Shown: positions 45,296-54,348 of the stretch, piece after piece
Layout: the number at the start of each line of letters is the position of its first letter
How positions within the stretch are numbered: position 1 is the stretch's first letter
Source: Acidovorax sp. 106
Lineage (GTDB): Bacteria > Pseudomonadota > Gammaproteobacteria > Burkholderiales > Burkholderiaceae_C
Assembly: GCF_003663825.1 (NCBI RefSeq)
Contig: NZ_RCCC01000001.1
Span: 4,534,501-4,598,500, forward strand
Reading direction: 5' to 3'
Length of the DNA stretch: 64,000 nucleotides
The notes under the pieces: generated by a model
Seen by the model: the letters and a program-made list of their open reading frames with translations, nothing else
Told to the model about the DNA's origin: nothing
Databases searched by the model: none
Position numbers and translations under genes: made by a program

Positions 45296-46381
45296 ATGAG
45301 CAACTTTGACCATTTCGTGGGCACGCGCCCCGTGTCTGACCAGCACGCTTTTGACACAGCCGCGCTCACCGACTGGCTCGGCCGCCACATGCCGGGCTTT
45401 GCGGGGCCGCTCACGGTGGAGATGTTCAAGGGCGGGCAGTCCAACCCCACCTACAAGCTCATCACCCCCAGCGCCAGCTACGTGATGCGCGCCAAACCCG
45501 GGCCCGTGGCCAAGCTGCTGCCTTCGGCCCACGCCGTGGAGCGCGAATTTGCGGTGATGAGCGGCCTGCAGGGCACCGATGTGCCCGTGCCCCGCATGCA
45601 TGTGCTGTGCGAAGACGAATCCGTGATCGGCCGCGCCTTCTACGTGATGGAGTGCATGCAGGGCCGCGTGTTGTGGGACCAGTCCTTGCCCGGCATGACA
45701 CCTTCTGAGCGCGGCGCCATCTACAACGAGATGAACCGCGTGATCGCCGCGCTGCACACCGTGAAGTTTGCTGACCGGGGCCTGGCCAGCTACGGCAAGC
45801 CAGGCAACTACTTCGACCGCCAGATTGGCCGCTGGAGCAAGCAGTACATCGCCTCCATCACCCAGCCCATTGAAGAGATGGACCGGCTGATGGAATGGCT
45901 GCCCGCGCACATGCCTGCCAGCGCACGAGATGAGAGCCAAGTCTCCATCGTGCATGGCGACTTCCGGCTAGACAACCTCATGTTCCACCCCACCGAGCCC
46001 CGCGTGGTGGCCGTGCTGGACTGGGAACTGTCCACCCTGGGCCACCCGCTGGCCGACTTCAGCTACCACTGCATGAGCTGGCACATCCCTGCATCGCTGG
46101 GGCGCGGCATTGCGGGGCAAGACCTGGCTGCGCTGGGCATACCGGATGAAGACAGCTACATCCGCAGCTACTGCGAGCGCACCGGCATTGCCACGCCCGA
46201 CGCGCTGCGAGCCGACTGGAACTTCTACATGGCCTACAACATGTTCCGCATCGCGGCCATCCTGCAGGGCATTGCCAAGCGGGTCGAGGCGGGCACCGCC
46301 TCCAGCGCGCAGGCCAAGGCCTCGGGCGACACGGCCCGCCCCATGGCGCAGCTGGCCTGGTCGTTTGCCCAGCGCGGCTGA
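45296..46381 (+). CDS. APH-type kinase-fold protein paired with acyl-CoA dehydrogenase
   Basis: 361 residues of the aminoglycoside phosphotransferase/choline kinase fold. The catalytic loop is [11 protein letters not shown] (His220, Asp222, Asn227) and the metal Asp is in [13 protein letters not shown] (242). Proteins of this type next to, or fused with, acyl-CoA dehydrogenases (as in ACAD10/11) phosphorylate 4-hydroxyacyl-CoAs. The dehydrogenase follows after 47 bases, supporting that role here. Antibiotic resistance is not implied. Confidence 0.88.
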   Translation: MSNFDHFVGTRPVSDQHAFDTAALTDWLGRHMPGFAGPLTVEMFKGGQSNPTYKLITPSASYVMRAKPGPVAKLLPSAHAVEREFAVMSGLQGTDVPVPRMHVLCEDESVIGRAFYVMECMQGRVLWDQSLPGMTPSERGAIYNEMNRVIAALHTVKFADRGLASYGKPGNYFDRQIGRWSKQYIASITQPIEEMDRLMEWLPAHMPASARDESQVSIVHGDFRLDNLMFHPTEPRVVAVLDWELSTLGHPLADFSYHCMSWHIPASLGRGIAGQDLAALGIPDEDSYIRSYCERTGIATPDALRADWNFYMAYNMFRIAAILQGIAKRVEAGTASSAQAKASGDTARPMAQLAWSFAQRG

Positions 46382-46428
46382 CCCCACACCCCACAGAACA
46401 ACACCCCCGATTTTTCACGGAGAACCCC

Positions 46429-47703
46429 ATGGACTTTGACTACTCCCCCAAGACCAAGGAACTGCAGTCCAAGCTGCTCCAGTTCATGGACGAGCACATC
46501 TACCCCAACGAGCAGGCCTACAAAGCCGAATTGCTGGCCAACACCGCAGCAGGCAAACGCTGGTCGGCCCTGAGCACCATCGAAAACCTCAAGCCCAAGG
46601 CCCAGGCCGCAGGCCTGTGGAACCTGTTTTTGCCGGTGGACAGCGCTGCAGCCTCAGGCTACGACGGCGCGGGCCTCACCAACCAGGAATACGCACCGCT
46701 GGCAGAAATCATGGGGCGGGTGCAGTGGTCAAGCGAGGTGTTCAACTGCTCTGCGCCCGATACCGGCAACATGGAAACCATTGCCCGGTATGGCGACGAA
46801 ACCAACAAGGCGCGCTGGCTCAAGCCGCTGCTCGAAGGCAAGATCCGCTCGGCCTTTGCGATGACCGAGCCCGACGTGGCATCGAGCGATGCCACCAACA
46901 TCGAAACGCGCATCGAGCGCCAGGGCGATGAATACGTCATCAACGGCCGCAAATGGTGGATTTCGGGCGCAGCCGATCCGCGCTGCGCCGTCTACATCAC
47001 CATGGGCAAGACCGACCCCGAGGCGCCCCGGCACTCACAGCAAAGCATGGTGCTGGTGCCCGCTGACGCCAAGGGCATCACCGTCATTCGCCCACTCAAC
47101 GTGTTCGGCTACGACGACGCACCCCACGGCCACGTGGAGATGACGTTTGAAAACGTGCGCGTGCCTGTCTCCAACATCCTGCTGGGCGAAGGCAGGGGCT
47201 TTGAAATTGCCCAAGGCCGCCTGGGCCCTGGGCGCATTCACCACTGCATGCGCCTCATTGGCCTGGCCGAACGGGCGCTGGAGCTGATGTGCAAGCGCGC
47301 AAGCAGCCGCGTGGCCTTTGGCAAGACCGTGGCGCAGCAAACCGTGACGCAAGAGCGCATTGCCGAAGCCCGCTGCAAGATCGACATGGCCCGCCTGCTG
47401 ACCCTCAAAGCTGCCTGGCTGATGGACGTGGCCGGCAACAAGGTGGCCAAGACCGAGATCGCCATGATCAAGGTCGTCGCCCCCAGCATGGCCTGCCAGG
47501 TGATCGACTGGGCCATGCAGGCCCACGGCGGCGGCGGCATGAGCGACGACTTCCCCCTGGCCTATGCCTACGCCGGTGCGCGCACCCTGCGCTTTGCCGA
47601 CGGCCCGGACGAAGTGCATCGCAACGCCATTGCCAAGTGGGAGCTGGGCAAGTACGGCAGCTATGGCCGCGATGCGGGCGTGCCCATCACACGCGGCTCC
47701 TGA
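46429..47703 (+). CDS. Acyl-CoA dehydrogenase (ACAD11-like)
   Basis: 424 residues. FAD-linked dehydrogenase motifs: [52 protein letters not shown], and the end [34 protein letters not shown]. It removes two hydrogens from an acyl-CoA chain. An AGAACCCC run precedes the ATG; a clean ribosome site is GGAGAA. With the kinase it resembles the two halves of ACAD10/11, a pathway for 4-hydroxy acids. Confidence 0.93.
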   Translation: MDFDYSPKTKELQSKLLQFMDEHIYPNEQAYKAELLANTAAGKRWSALSTIENLKPKAQAAGLWNLFLPVDSAAASGYDGAGLTNQEYAPLAEIMGRVQWSSEVFNCSAPDTGNMETIARYGDETNKARWLKPLLEGKIRSAFAMTEPDVASSDATNIETRIERQGDEYVINGRKWWISGAADPRCAVYITMGKTDPEAPRHSQQSMVLVPADAKGITVIRPLNVFGYDDAPHGHVEMTFENVRVPVSNILLGEGRGFEIAQGRLGPGRIHHCMRLIGLAERALELMCKRASSRVAFGKTVAQQTVTQERIAEARCKIDMARLLTLKAAWLMDVAGNKVAKTEIAMIKVVAPSMACQVIDWAMQAHGGGGMSDDFPLAYAYAGARTLRFADGPDEVHRNAIAKWELGKYGSYGRDAGVPITRGS

Positions 47704-47755
47704 TGCAGCACGCTGGCGCCGAGCACTCTCCGGCGCACAACGGATAGCCCACAAC

Positions 47756-47789
47756 AAGCCCATGGCCCGCAAAGGCCGTGGGCTTTTTT
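47756..47789 (+). terminator. Terminator after the acyl-CoA dehydrogenase gene
   Basis: AAGCCCATGGCC (47756-47767) pairs with GGCCGTGGGCTT (47774-47785) around CGCAAA, followed by TTTTTT. Confidence 0.88.
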
Positions 47790-47899
47790 ATGGTCGGCAC
47801 TTTCGTCAGGCGCGGCAAAATCACGGCACTGAGCCTCTTCGCCCGCCCCCGCCTGACCCTGACAGCCCTGCCTGAACCTGCCAGCCACCACCAGACACC

Positions 47900-48601
47900 G
47901 TGACCACCGCTGACCGCACCACCCCCAGCCCTGCCCACCCTGCCCAACTCACCCGCCGCCAATGGGCCTGCTGGGCCGCGGGTGCCATGGCATGGGCGGC
48001 TCCTGGCGCCTGGGCCAATGCAGCGGTGGGCGCAGCAGGAGAGGATGGCAGTGGCGAATGGCAGGCCTCAGCCACCGCACGGCAGCTGCTGCGCTGGGTG
48101 GCCGCCACAGCAGACAACCAGGGCATGCCCTTTGTAGTGATCGACAAGCCTGAGGCCTGCGCGCATGTGTTTTCAGGCCGGGCGCAGTGGCTGGGCAGCG
48201 CGCCCGTGCTGCTGGGGCTGGCGGCAGGCGACCGCAGCGTGCCCGGCATTGGGCAGCGCCCCGTGGCCCAGGTGCGCCCGCACGAGCGCACCACGCCCGC
48301 AGGCCGGTTTGTGACCGAGCCCGGCCAAAACCTGCAGGGCGAAGACATTGTGTGGATTGACTACGACGCGGCTGTATCGCTGCACCGCGTGCGCAGTGCC
48401 ACGGCCATCGAGCGGCGCCTGCAGCGCCTGGCCAGCCCGCGTGCGCGGGACCGGCGCATCAGCTACGGCTGCATCAACGCGCCCGATGCGTTCTACAGCC
48501 AGCACATCGCCCCCTACTTGGGGCAGGTGCCGGGCGTGGCCTATGTGCTGCCCGACACCGAAGCATTTGCTACGTTTTTTATAGCTGCTAGCGCTTATTA
48601 A
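47900..48601 (+). CDS. Exported L,D-transpeptidase-like protein
   Basis: 233 residues from a GTG. A twin-arginine-like signal (LTRRQWACWAAGAM) ends around AWANA. The C-terminal half resembles YkuD-type L,D-transpeptidases at the active site: RRISYGCINAPDAFY, with Cys191. The usual preceding His-Gly segment is not obvious, so activity is uncertain. Such enzymes cross-link peptidoglycan or attach lipoproteins. Its last twelve residues (EAFATFFIAASAY region) and the TAA stop come from a copy of the double-hairpin repeat. Confidence 0.75.
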   Translation: MTTADRTTPSPAHPAQLTRRQWACWAAGAMAWAAPGAWANAAVGAAGEDGSGEWQASATARQLLRWVAATADNQGMPFVVIDKPEACAHVFSGRAQWLGSAPVLLGLAAGDRSVPGIGQRPVAQVRPHERTTPAGRFVTEPGQNLQGEDIVWIDYDAAVSLHRVRSATAIERRLQRLASPRARDRRISYGCINAPDAFYSQHIAPYLGQVPGVAYVLPDTEAFATFFIAASAY

Positions 48602-48618
48602 ATAAGCGCTAGCAGGCT
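48566..48618 (+). repeat. Double-hairpin repeat copy 5, at the 3' end of the transpeptidase gene
   Basis: Reads TTTGCTACGTTTTTTATAGC, TGCTAGCGCTTATTAAATAA, GCGCTAGCAGGC. The second hairpin CTAGCGCTTATT with AATAAGCGCTAG is perfect. The transpeptidase reading frame ends inside it. Confidence 0.92.
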
Positions 48619-48655
48619 ATTTTTCATAGATTTTGTACATGCCTGAGGTCCCGCC

Positions 48656-48726
48656 CCGTTCGCCCTGAGCCTGTCGAAGGGCCTTTCAAAGGAGCGCCAT
48701 GGCTTCGACAAGCTCAGCCCGAACGG
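48656..48726. repeat. REP-like palindrome
   Basis: CCGTTCGCCCTGAGCCTGTC (left arm from 48656) faces GACAAGCTCAGCCCGAACGG (right arm ending 48726). The spacer is about 20 bases. The motif of TTCG, AAG and CTGAGC is common in high-GC proteobacterial intergenic palindromes. Confidence 0.85.
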
Positions 48727-48772
48727 CTGGGGCAGGTGTCAGACTATTTGGCAAAAAAGCCTCCGCACCGCC

Positions 48773-50878
48773 TCAGAACGCCACCTTCAACCCGACCGTG
48801 ATATTGCGCCCCATCAGCGGCGCAGCGGTCTTGATGAACGAGGTGTGGGCATAGGCCAGGCGGTCGGTCAGGTTAGTGCCCTTGACGTACAGCTGCCAGG
48901 GCGAGCCATTGGCCAGCTTGCCGTTGTAGGCGGCGCCCAGGTTCAGCATGCCATAGCCGGGGGTGGCGGTTTCAAACGCGGTCACGCGGCTTTGGCGGGC
49001 CACCTGCACCCATTCCACCTGGCCTTCCCAGGCCGCCCAGTTGGCGTCGAGCCGCAAACCGGCACGGGTGGCCGGAATGCGTGGCAGGTTGCCGCCGTCG
49101 TCGAGCTTGGCGCGCACGGTGTCACCAAAGAAGGTGATGCCCAGGTTGCGCGTCAGGAGCTGGCGCACCTGGCCTTCAATGCCGGTGAAGGTGGCGTCGG
49201 CCTGGCTGTATTGCAGCAACTGCAGGCCATCGAGCGCATCGAGCGTGCGGCCATAGATGTAGTTGTCGATCTTGTTGTGGAACACGCTCACGCCAAAGGT
49301 GGTGTCGCCACTGGTCTTCTTCAGGCTCACATCGATGTTTTGCGAGGTTTCGGAGCGCAGGCTGGAATCACCGCGCTCGTAGGTGCTGGTGGCCATGTGC
49401 AGGCCCCGCGCATACAGCTCTTCGGCAGACGGCGCGCGGCTGGCGCGTGTGAACGAGCTGCCCACCTGGTAGCCGGGCATGAACTTCCACACCGCACCCA
49501 CCGATGCCGAGGTGCCGTTGTGGCTGCGCTCGATGCCCGTGGTCTGCGCCTCGGCTGTCTGGCGGTCGTGGCGCAGTGCACCTTCAAAGCGCCAGTCGCC
49601 CAGGCGGTATTCCTCCAGCATGAACAGGCCGGTCTTGCGCGTCACGGTGGGCTCGACGTAAGCCTCTTCGCCTTCGGCGCTGAACTTGCGCTGCGAGGTC
49701 TGCACACCCACCAGGCCCTTGAAGCCGGCGATGGGCTCGTGCTGCAGCTCAATGCGCGTGTCGTAGGCCTTATTTTTGAAGGTGGTGCTGATGGCACCGT
49801 CTTCGACCTCGTCGTGCACATAGTCGGTCACGCCAGCGCGCAGGCGCAGGGCCGACACGCCCGCGAACGGGTTGCGCAGTTCGCCGCGCACATCAAAGCG
49901 CTCGCTGCGCAGGTCCACCACTGGCACGTCGGCGGGGTCGTGCACCTCGGCCGGGCCGGTGGGGGCCTCGCACGCCAGCCGGTTGCCATCGGCTCCGCAA
50001 TCTTCAAAGCTGTGGTTGTGCCCCGGCAGGCCGTACTTGGCGGTCTGGCGGGTGTAGGCCGCGCCCAGGTAGCCCTGCTCGCCCACCCACGACAGGCCCA
50101 CGCTGCCCGTGTCGGTGCGGTTGAAGCTGCCCTGCACCTTGTTGCCCCCCGCCCAGCCCTTGCCTACGCGGTAGTCATCGGCATCGCGGGCCACGCCCTC
50201 CACATGCACGGCCAGGTTGCCAGCGCCGCCCGTCAGCGACACAGCCCCCGCCCCTTCGCGCGCGCCGGTGTTGGCGCGCAGCTCGGCGCTGCCTTCGTAG
50301 CCCTTTTGTGGAATGGCGGTGGGGATCTTGCCGTCCAGCACGTTGACCACGCCGCCGACTGCACCCGCGCCATACACCAGGGCCGATGGGCCGCGCAGCA
50401 CTTCGATCTGCGTGGCCAGCATGGGCTCGGACACCACGGCGTGGTCAGGGCTGATGGTGGAGGCGTCGTGCAGCTCGGCACCGTCGCTGAGCACGCGCAC
50501 ACGCGGGCCGTCCATGCCGCGAATGATGGGGCGGCTGGCACCCGCGCCAAAGTGACTGCTGGTAATGCCGGGCTCGCTGTTGAGCGTCTCGCCCAGCGTG
50601 GCCTCGCGGCGGCGCACCAGCTCGTCACCTTCGAGCACCGTCACCGGCGTGGTCATTTCGTTGGCGCCCAGTTGCAGGCCGCTGGCAGATACGGTAACGG
50701 ACGGCAGGCTGGCTTCGGCCGCAGCAGCGGGCGCCACGGCCTGGGCCTGGGCCTGGGCCTGGGCCTGGGCCTGGGCCTGGGCCTGGGCCAGCCCGGTGCC
50801 AGCCAGGGCCAACATGGCAACGGCCAGGGCCACAGGGCGCAGGGCCAGGCGATGGGGGGCAAGTGTGGAGTGAATCAT
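48773..50878 (-). CDS. ZnuD-like TonB-dependent outer-membrane receptor
   Basis: 701 residues. A signal peptide runs to an Ala-Gln repeat tract (about residues 24-44), then the plug domain (MTTPVTVLEGDELVRRREA, SRPIIRGMDGPRVRVLSDG) and a barrel ending in aromatic VGLKVAF. A loop with GHNHSFEDCGADGNRLACE pairs histidines with two cysteines, as in zinc receptors of the ZnuD type. It would import a metal, most likely zinc, using TonB. The start ATG fits the signal. It is last in the metal locus, 358 bases from the next gene, so it probably has its own promoter. Confidence 0.88.
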   Translation of the reverse strand: MIHSTLAPHRLALRPVALAVAMLALAGTGLAQAQAQAQAQAQAQAQAVAPAAAAEASLPSVTVSASGLQLGANEMTTPVTVLEGDELVRRREATLGETLNSEPGITSSHFGAGASRPIIRGMDGPRVRVLSDGAELHDASTISPDHAVVSEPMLATQIEVLRGPSALVYGAGAVGGVVNVLDGKIPTAIPQKGYEGSAELRANTGAREGAGAVSLTGGAGNLAVHVEGVARDADDYRVGKGWAGGNKVQGSFNRTDTGSVGLSWVGEQGYLGAAYTRQTAKYGLPGHNHSFEDCGADGNRLACEAPTGPAEVHDPADVPVVDLRSERFDVRGELRNPFAGVSALRLRAGVTDYVHDEVEDGAISTTFKNKAYDTRIELQHEPIAGFKGLVGVQTSQRKFSAEGEEAYVEPTVTRKTGLFMLEEYRLGDWRFEGALRHDRQTAEAQTTGIERSHNGTSASVGAVWKFMPGYQVGSSFTRASRAPSAEELYARGLHMATSTYERGDSSLRSETSQNIDVSLKKTSGDTTFGVSVFHNKIDNYIYGRTLDALDGLQLLQYSQADATFTGIEGQVRQLLTRNLGITFFGDTVRAKLDDGGNLPRIPATRAGLRLDANWAAWEGQVEWVQVARQSRVTAFETATPGYGMLNLGAAYNGKLANGSPWQLYVKGTNLTDRLAYAHTSFIKTAAPLMGRNITVGLKVAF
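50738..50788 (-). repeat. Hexanucleotide tandem repeat in the TonB receptor signal region
   Basis: Eight uninterrupted copies of GGCCTG (plus strand) plus a partial ninth, encoding alternating Ala-Gln just after the hydrophobic core. Gain or loss of one unit keeps the frame and changes two residues. Confidence 0.95.
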
Positions 50879-51236
50879 GAGGAAACCTTGGGAATCAGAA
50901 AAATCGGACGCAGCCACCCCGCAGCACGCACAGCGCAGCACACGTAACACACAGCGCGCCATGGCAGACAGGCACAGGCCAGTCCGCTCTGCGGGATATA
51001 GAACAAAATGCACGCCAGCGCCTACCAATCAAGCGCAAGCAGCTATCAAAAAAAGAGCATTTAACCCAAAGCGAAGCCGCCACGCAGGGCGCAGCACGGG
51101 ATGGGAAGCAACAGGCCAGAGGGAATGTGCGGAGCGAACGCGCACAACAGAAGCCACCCGCGCACTGGCAGCCCTAGGCCACCGGGTCAGATCGCAACAG
51201 TCGGCGGCTCAAGCGCGCCACCGGGGCCTGCGTATG
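50879..51236. other. 358-base gap upstream of the TonB receptor
   Basis: It contains repeat copy 6 and otherwise no gene I can support. A TATATA-like stretch near 50996-51002 is a possible -10 element for the receptor on the minus strand, without a convincing -35. I looked for a second copy of the Zur-type palindrome and did not find one. Confidence 0.4.
51015..51059 (-). repeat. Double-hairpin repeat copy 6
   Basis: On the minus strand: CTCTTTTTTTGATAGCT, GCTTGCGCTTGATTGGTAGG, CGCTGG. The first hairpin is degraded, the second recognisable. Confidence 0.65.
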
Positions 51237-51728
51237 TCAAGCCCGCAGGGCTGCAGGCGGTGCGCGGGCCTGGAACAGCGCCCGGTGCCGCGCGAACGCA
51301 TGCTGCGTCCAGCCCACCGGGGCGGAGTGGGTGCCATGGCTGGCTGGCACGCCCCATGCGAGGGCGAGCAGCACGTCGGCCAGGGCCAGTTGGTCCAGCA
51401 GCAGGCAGTCTGCCCCGCTGGCGTGGGTGGGCACCAGAGCCGCCAAGGCCTTGGATGCCACGGGCGCGGGTAGGCCCTGCGCACTGGCATGGGCGTGCGC
51501 CTGGGAGGTTGTACCAACCGCAGGTGCCACCTTGCCCACCGGCACAGTGAGATGGGCGGTGAGGTGGACGGTGGAGTGCAAGGCCTGGTGCACCCGGCCC
51601 AGGGCAGGTACCAGCACCAGGGCCAACAACAACCCGGCCAGCCAAGCTGCGTTCCAGGCGCGCACCCCGGCCCGCGTGCGCGGTGGGGTGCGCGCAGGTG
51701 GGCGGTGGTGCAACAGGGACTTGGACAT
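51237..51728 (-). CDS. Unknown exported or membrane protein in the metal locus
   Basis: 163 residues, ATG start. A hydrophobic segment near residues 26-44 (AWLAGLLLALVLVPALG) is a signal or anchor after an Arg/Pro-rich N-terminus. The mature part has scattered histidines (HQALHSTVHLTAHLTV, QAHAHAS) and one Cys. No family was recognised. Its place between the DUF3299-like gene and the ZnuD-like receptor suggests a metal-handling or stabilising role; the histidines are compatible but do not prove it. Confidence 0.6.
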   Translation of the reverse strand: MSKSLLHHRPPARTPPRTRAGVRAWNAAWLAGLLLALVLVPALGRVHQALHSTVHLTAHLTVPVGKVAPAVGTTSQAHAHASAQGLPAPVASKALAALVPTHASGADCLLLDQLALADVLLALAWGVPASHGTHSAPVGWTQHAFARHRALFQARAPPAALRA

Positions 51729-51763
51729 GGGCAAGGGCGAAATCGGCAGCGGATTGAGGAGAC

Positions 51764-51839
51764 TATCGGACTTGGAAATCGTCGGCTACAAATGGACCGC
51801 AGCGGTCTATTTTCGCTGTAGACGCTCCCAGTCGGACTG
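51764..51839. repeat. Short derivative of MITE-like element A
   Basis: Shares GACTTGGAAATCGTCGGCT, GACCGCAGCGGTC and GACGCTCC with the 181-bp element at 44987, but the central ~100 bases are missing. The ends remain partly complementary (TCGGACT with AGTCGGA-type ends). It sits upstream of the unknown exported gene. Confidence 0.75.
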
Positions 51840-51920
51840 CCTGCTGAGTCGGCAAACTCAAAAAACAGACAGCATCAAAACAGTGTGGGTAGGGGCAGTG
51901 CGTGCACAGGCCCCCCGCCC

Positions 51921-52562
51921 TCACTTCACGGGCTCCGCCTCGACCATGCGGTAGAACAGCCCATAGGGGTCGTTGGACAGCACGTTGAATTTACCTTCCA
52001 CTACCACGGGCTCCAGCGAATATCGCACAGGTGTCTTGGCCTTGACTTCAACCATGCTCTCGGGCCCGCCCGGGATGCAGAACGAGCAAGTCAACGGCAC
52101 AGAGGTGAGCAAAAAGTGCTTTTGCGTGGGCTTGGCGTCCATGGGCACCATGAAGCCCTGGATGCGCTGCACCGTCTGGTGCATGGCCTGCTGCTGGGCG
52201 TTGAAGACAGGCAGCACGGCGGTCTTGGTGGTGTTTTTCTTCAGGTCACTCAACACGGACCAGGGCACTACATCGCCCCGCACGGGCAGCGGTGCAATCG
52301 GGCTATTGGGGCTGTGGTAGCCCGGCCCCGAGCCCGCCACCGCTGGCTGCCCGTTGGCGCCTGCTGGCAAAGGCGAGCTGAGCACGGACGCGCCCACTGC
52401 ACCGGGGGCTTGCGCCTGCGCCGCCCCCGGCAACACCCCGCCCAGCAGCACACCCGCCGCCACCAGCCAGGCCAGCGCACAACCAGGGCTATGCGCATCC
52501 ATGCGGTTGAGGGCGCCCGTGGGGACAACAGTGCGGGAAGTGCGGGAAGTTCGGCGGACCAT
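51921..52562 (-). CDS. DUF3299-like exported protein
   Basis: 213 residues from MVRRTSR; an ATG 20 codons later (MDAHSPG) would give a cleaner signal peptide ending AAQAQ. The mature part has WSVLSDL, IQGFMVPMD, and PLTCSFCIPGGPESMVEVK, the pattern I associate with DUF3299. In other proteobacteria such genes lie next to zinc-regulated ABC transporters, which fits here. The CSFC cysteines may bind metal. Exact function is unknown. Confidence 0.75.
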   Translation of the reverse strand: MVRRTSRTSRTVVPTGALNRMDAHSPGCALAWLVAAGVLLGGVLPGAAQAQAPGAVGASVLSSPLPAGANGQPAVAGSGPGYHSPNSPIAPLPVRGDVVPWSVLSDLKKNTTKTAVLPVFNAQQQAMHQTVQRIQGFMVPMDAKPTQKHFLLTSVPLTCSFCIPGGPESMVEVKAKTPVRYSLEPVVVEGKFNVLSNDPYGLFYRMVEAEPVK

Positions 52563-52621
52563 GGGCAGGGTTCTTTCAATCAACGCAAAACCGAAACGGT
52601 GCGATGCACATCGGGCTGCTA

Positions 52622-52785
52622 GGGATGTCTTGCATAACCCTCGCGAGTCGGTGGTAGTGCGGATCGGGATAGGCCGCAAGGCGTCTTTTCGCAGCCAATA
52701 GCCGGACTATTGGCAAGAAAAGCAACGCAGCGGACTGCCCGAGGCCGCGCTATCACGGACCGCAGGGAGTTATGCAGGACATCCC
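52622..52785. repeat. 164-bp MITE-like palindromic element B
   Basis: Ends are inverted repeats: GGGATGTCTTGCATAACCC on the left, and the complement of GAGTTATGCAGGACATCCC on the right. The centre carries a perfect hairpin GCCAATAG and CTATTGGC (52694-52714). It lies between the small Cys gene and the DUF3299-like gene and ends seven bases from the former's stop codon. Confidence 0.8.
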
Positions 52786-52791
52786 AAACCA

Positions 52792-53043
52792 TCAGTGCGC
52801 GTGCTTCATACCGCAGTATTTTCCGATAGCCAGGTTTTTACACGCCGCTTGCAGGTCTTTCATGCACGGGGCTTCGCCTTTACCAGCCTCCAGGCATTTG
52901 GCAGCAGCCTCGTGCGCTGCGGCCATGGCGCGGTGGCGCTCGATGTCTTCCTTGGTTTCCTTGTCAGAGTGGCCCTGGGCCAAGGCTGCAGCGCTGGCCA
53001 GCAGCAAGGGGGCCAGGCACAAAGCAGTCCACAGTTTTTTCAT
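52792..53043 (-). CDS. Small exported Cys-containing protein
   Basis: 83 residues. Signal peptide MKKLWTALCLAPLLLASAAA ending at LAQ, then a short helical chain with four cysteines (AAKCLEAGKGEAPCMKDLQ, AACKNLAIGKYCGMKHAH) and a His-rich end. An AAAGGAA ribosome site six bases before the ATG is strong. The Cys/His arrangement could bind metal. Same strand as the ABC genes, 69 bases after the permease. Confidence 0.8.
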   Translation of the reverse strand: MKKLWTALCLAPLLLASAAALAQGHSDKETKEDIERHRAMAAAHEAAAKCLEAGKGEAPCMKDLQAACKNLAIGKYCGMKHAH

Positions 53044-53112
53044 GGTGATTCCTTTCAGGTGAGATCGACGGACAACAAAAACACACAAAAATTCCCCAGC
53101 GAAGCGAGCCGC

Positions 53113-54348
53113 TCAAGGCTGCACCAGCAAGTCGGCCACATCGGTACGGTAAGCCTGCATGGCCGGCAACAGTGCTGCCAGCGCGGCCACCAGCCCCGCC
53201 AGCAGGGGCACCCCAGCCTCTTCAGGCAGCCACAGGGCACCGCTGACCGGCAACAGCCCCTGCGCCTGCAGCGTCCAGCCCAGCGCGTGCGCCAGGCCAT
53301 GGCCCAGCAGCAGGCCCAGGGCGCAGGCCAAAGCCGCCAGCCACAGCGCTTCGCACAGCACCAGCCCGGCCACGCGGCCCGGGGGGGCGCCCAGCATGCG
53401 CAGCATGGCCAGGTCAAAGCGGCGCTCGCGCACGGCGTTCCACAGCGCAATGAATACGCTCAGCGCCGCCACAGCCAGCAGCACGCCACCAAAGGCGCGC
53501 AGCACATCGGCCCCCACGCCCAGCAGGCGCAGCAGGCGCGTCACTTCAATGGCCGGTGCCGCAGCCTGCATGGAGGTGTTGGCGTTGATGGCGCGCGGCA
53601 GCGACACGGCGGCCAGCGGCGTGCGGTAGCGCACCAAGGCCACGGTCACTTCGCGCTCTTGCTTCAGGATTTCCAGGTCGTCGGGGTCATCGGCGGTGGC
53701 GGTTTCGTGCACCAGCCACACCGATTCGGTGCTAGTGAGGATGAGCCGATCGAGCACGCAGCCGCAGGGCGCCAGCACGCCGCTGACGCGGTAGGGATGG
53801 TCGCCATGGGCATGCCCACCAGCGCCCAGGCCGTGGGTGCCGATGAAGGTGGCCCCGACCAGCGGTGCACCCGTGTGGCTGGGCGCGACGATGCTGCGTG
53901 CCACGGTGGCGCCCAGCACGGCGTCCATGGGCTGCTGCCACAGCCCGCCCTGGGCCAGCTCGGCGCGGTAGTGGGCGGTGTAGTCGGGCGTGGTGCCCAC
54001 GATGCGAAAGCCCTGGTAGCTGTCGCCCAGGCTCAGCGGTATCACCTGGGACACCAGCGGGTTCTGCGCCAGGTCCTGCACCTCTTGCAGCGGGATGTTG
54101 CCCGTGGGCACGTCGATGTGAAACACCCCTGCCAGGATGAGCTGCAGCGGGCTGCCCTTGGCGCCCACCACGAGGTCAATACCGTTCAGGTCGCGCTCAA
54201 AAGCCTGGTCGAGTTGGGTGGACACCAGCAGCACCAGCGTGATGGCGGCCAGGCCCAGGGTGAGCAGCAACAGGTTGAGCGCCGCAGCCAGCGGCCGCGA
54301 CCACAGGTAGCGCCAAGCCAAAGCGGCCGTCTTTGCTATATTTTTCAT
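53113..54348 (-). CDS. FtsX-type ABC permease with periplasmic His cluster
   Basis: 411 residues. Four membrane helices (about 20-43, 275-300, 320-345, 380-400) around a large periplasmic domain, as in LolC/MacB permeases. That domain includes GTHGLGAGGHAHGDHPYRV with His179, His181 and His184, and CGC at 195-197. Such His clusters are seen in permeases of zinc-regulated ABC systems. The start codon and first residues (MKNIAK) fall within a repeat copy. ATP is hydrolysed by the neighbouring ATPase. Confidence 0.85.
   Translation of the reverse strand: MKNIAKTAALAWRYLWSRPLAAALNLLLLTLGLAAITLVLLVSTQLDQAFERDLNGIDLVVGAKGSPLQLILAGVFHIDVPTGNIPLQEVQDLAQNPLVSQVIPLSLGDSYQGFRIVGTTPDYTAHYRAELAQGGLWQQPMDAVLGATVARSIVAPSHTGAPLVGATFIGTHGLGAGGHAHGDHPYRVSGVLAPCGCVLDRLILTSTESVWLVHETATADDPDDLEILKQEREVTVALVRYRTPLAAVSLPRAINANTSMQAAAPAIEVTRLLRLLGVGADVLRAFGGVLLAVAALSVFIALWNAVRERRFDLAMLRMLGAPPGRVAGLVLCEALWLAALACALGLLLGHGLAHALGWTLQAQGLLPVSGALWLPEEAGVPLLAGLVAALAALLPAMQAYRTDVADLLVQP

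Noticed and set aside
45296..46381. Aminoglycoside resistance gene
   Set aside because: The kinase fold is shared, but the acyl-CoA dehydrogenase neighbour and overall sequence point to the ACAD10/11-type metabolic group.
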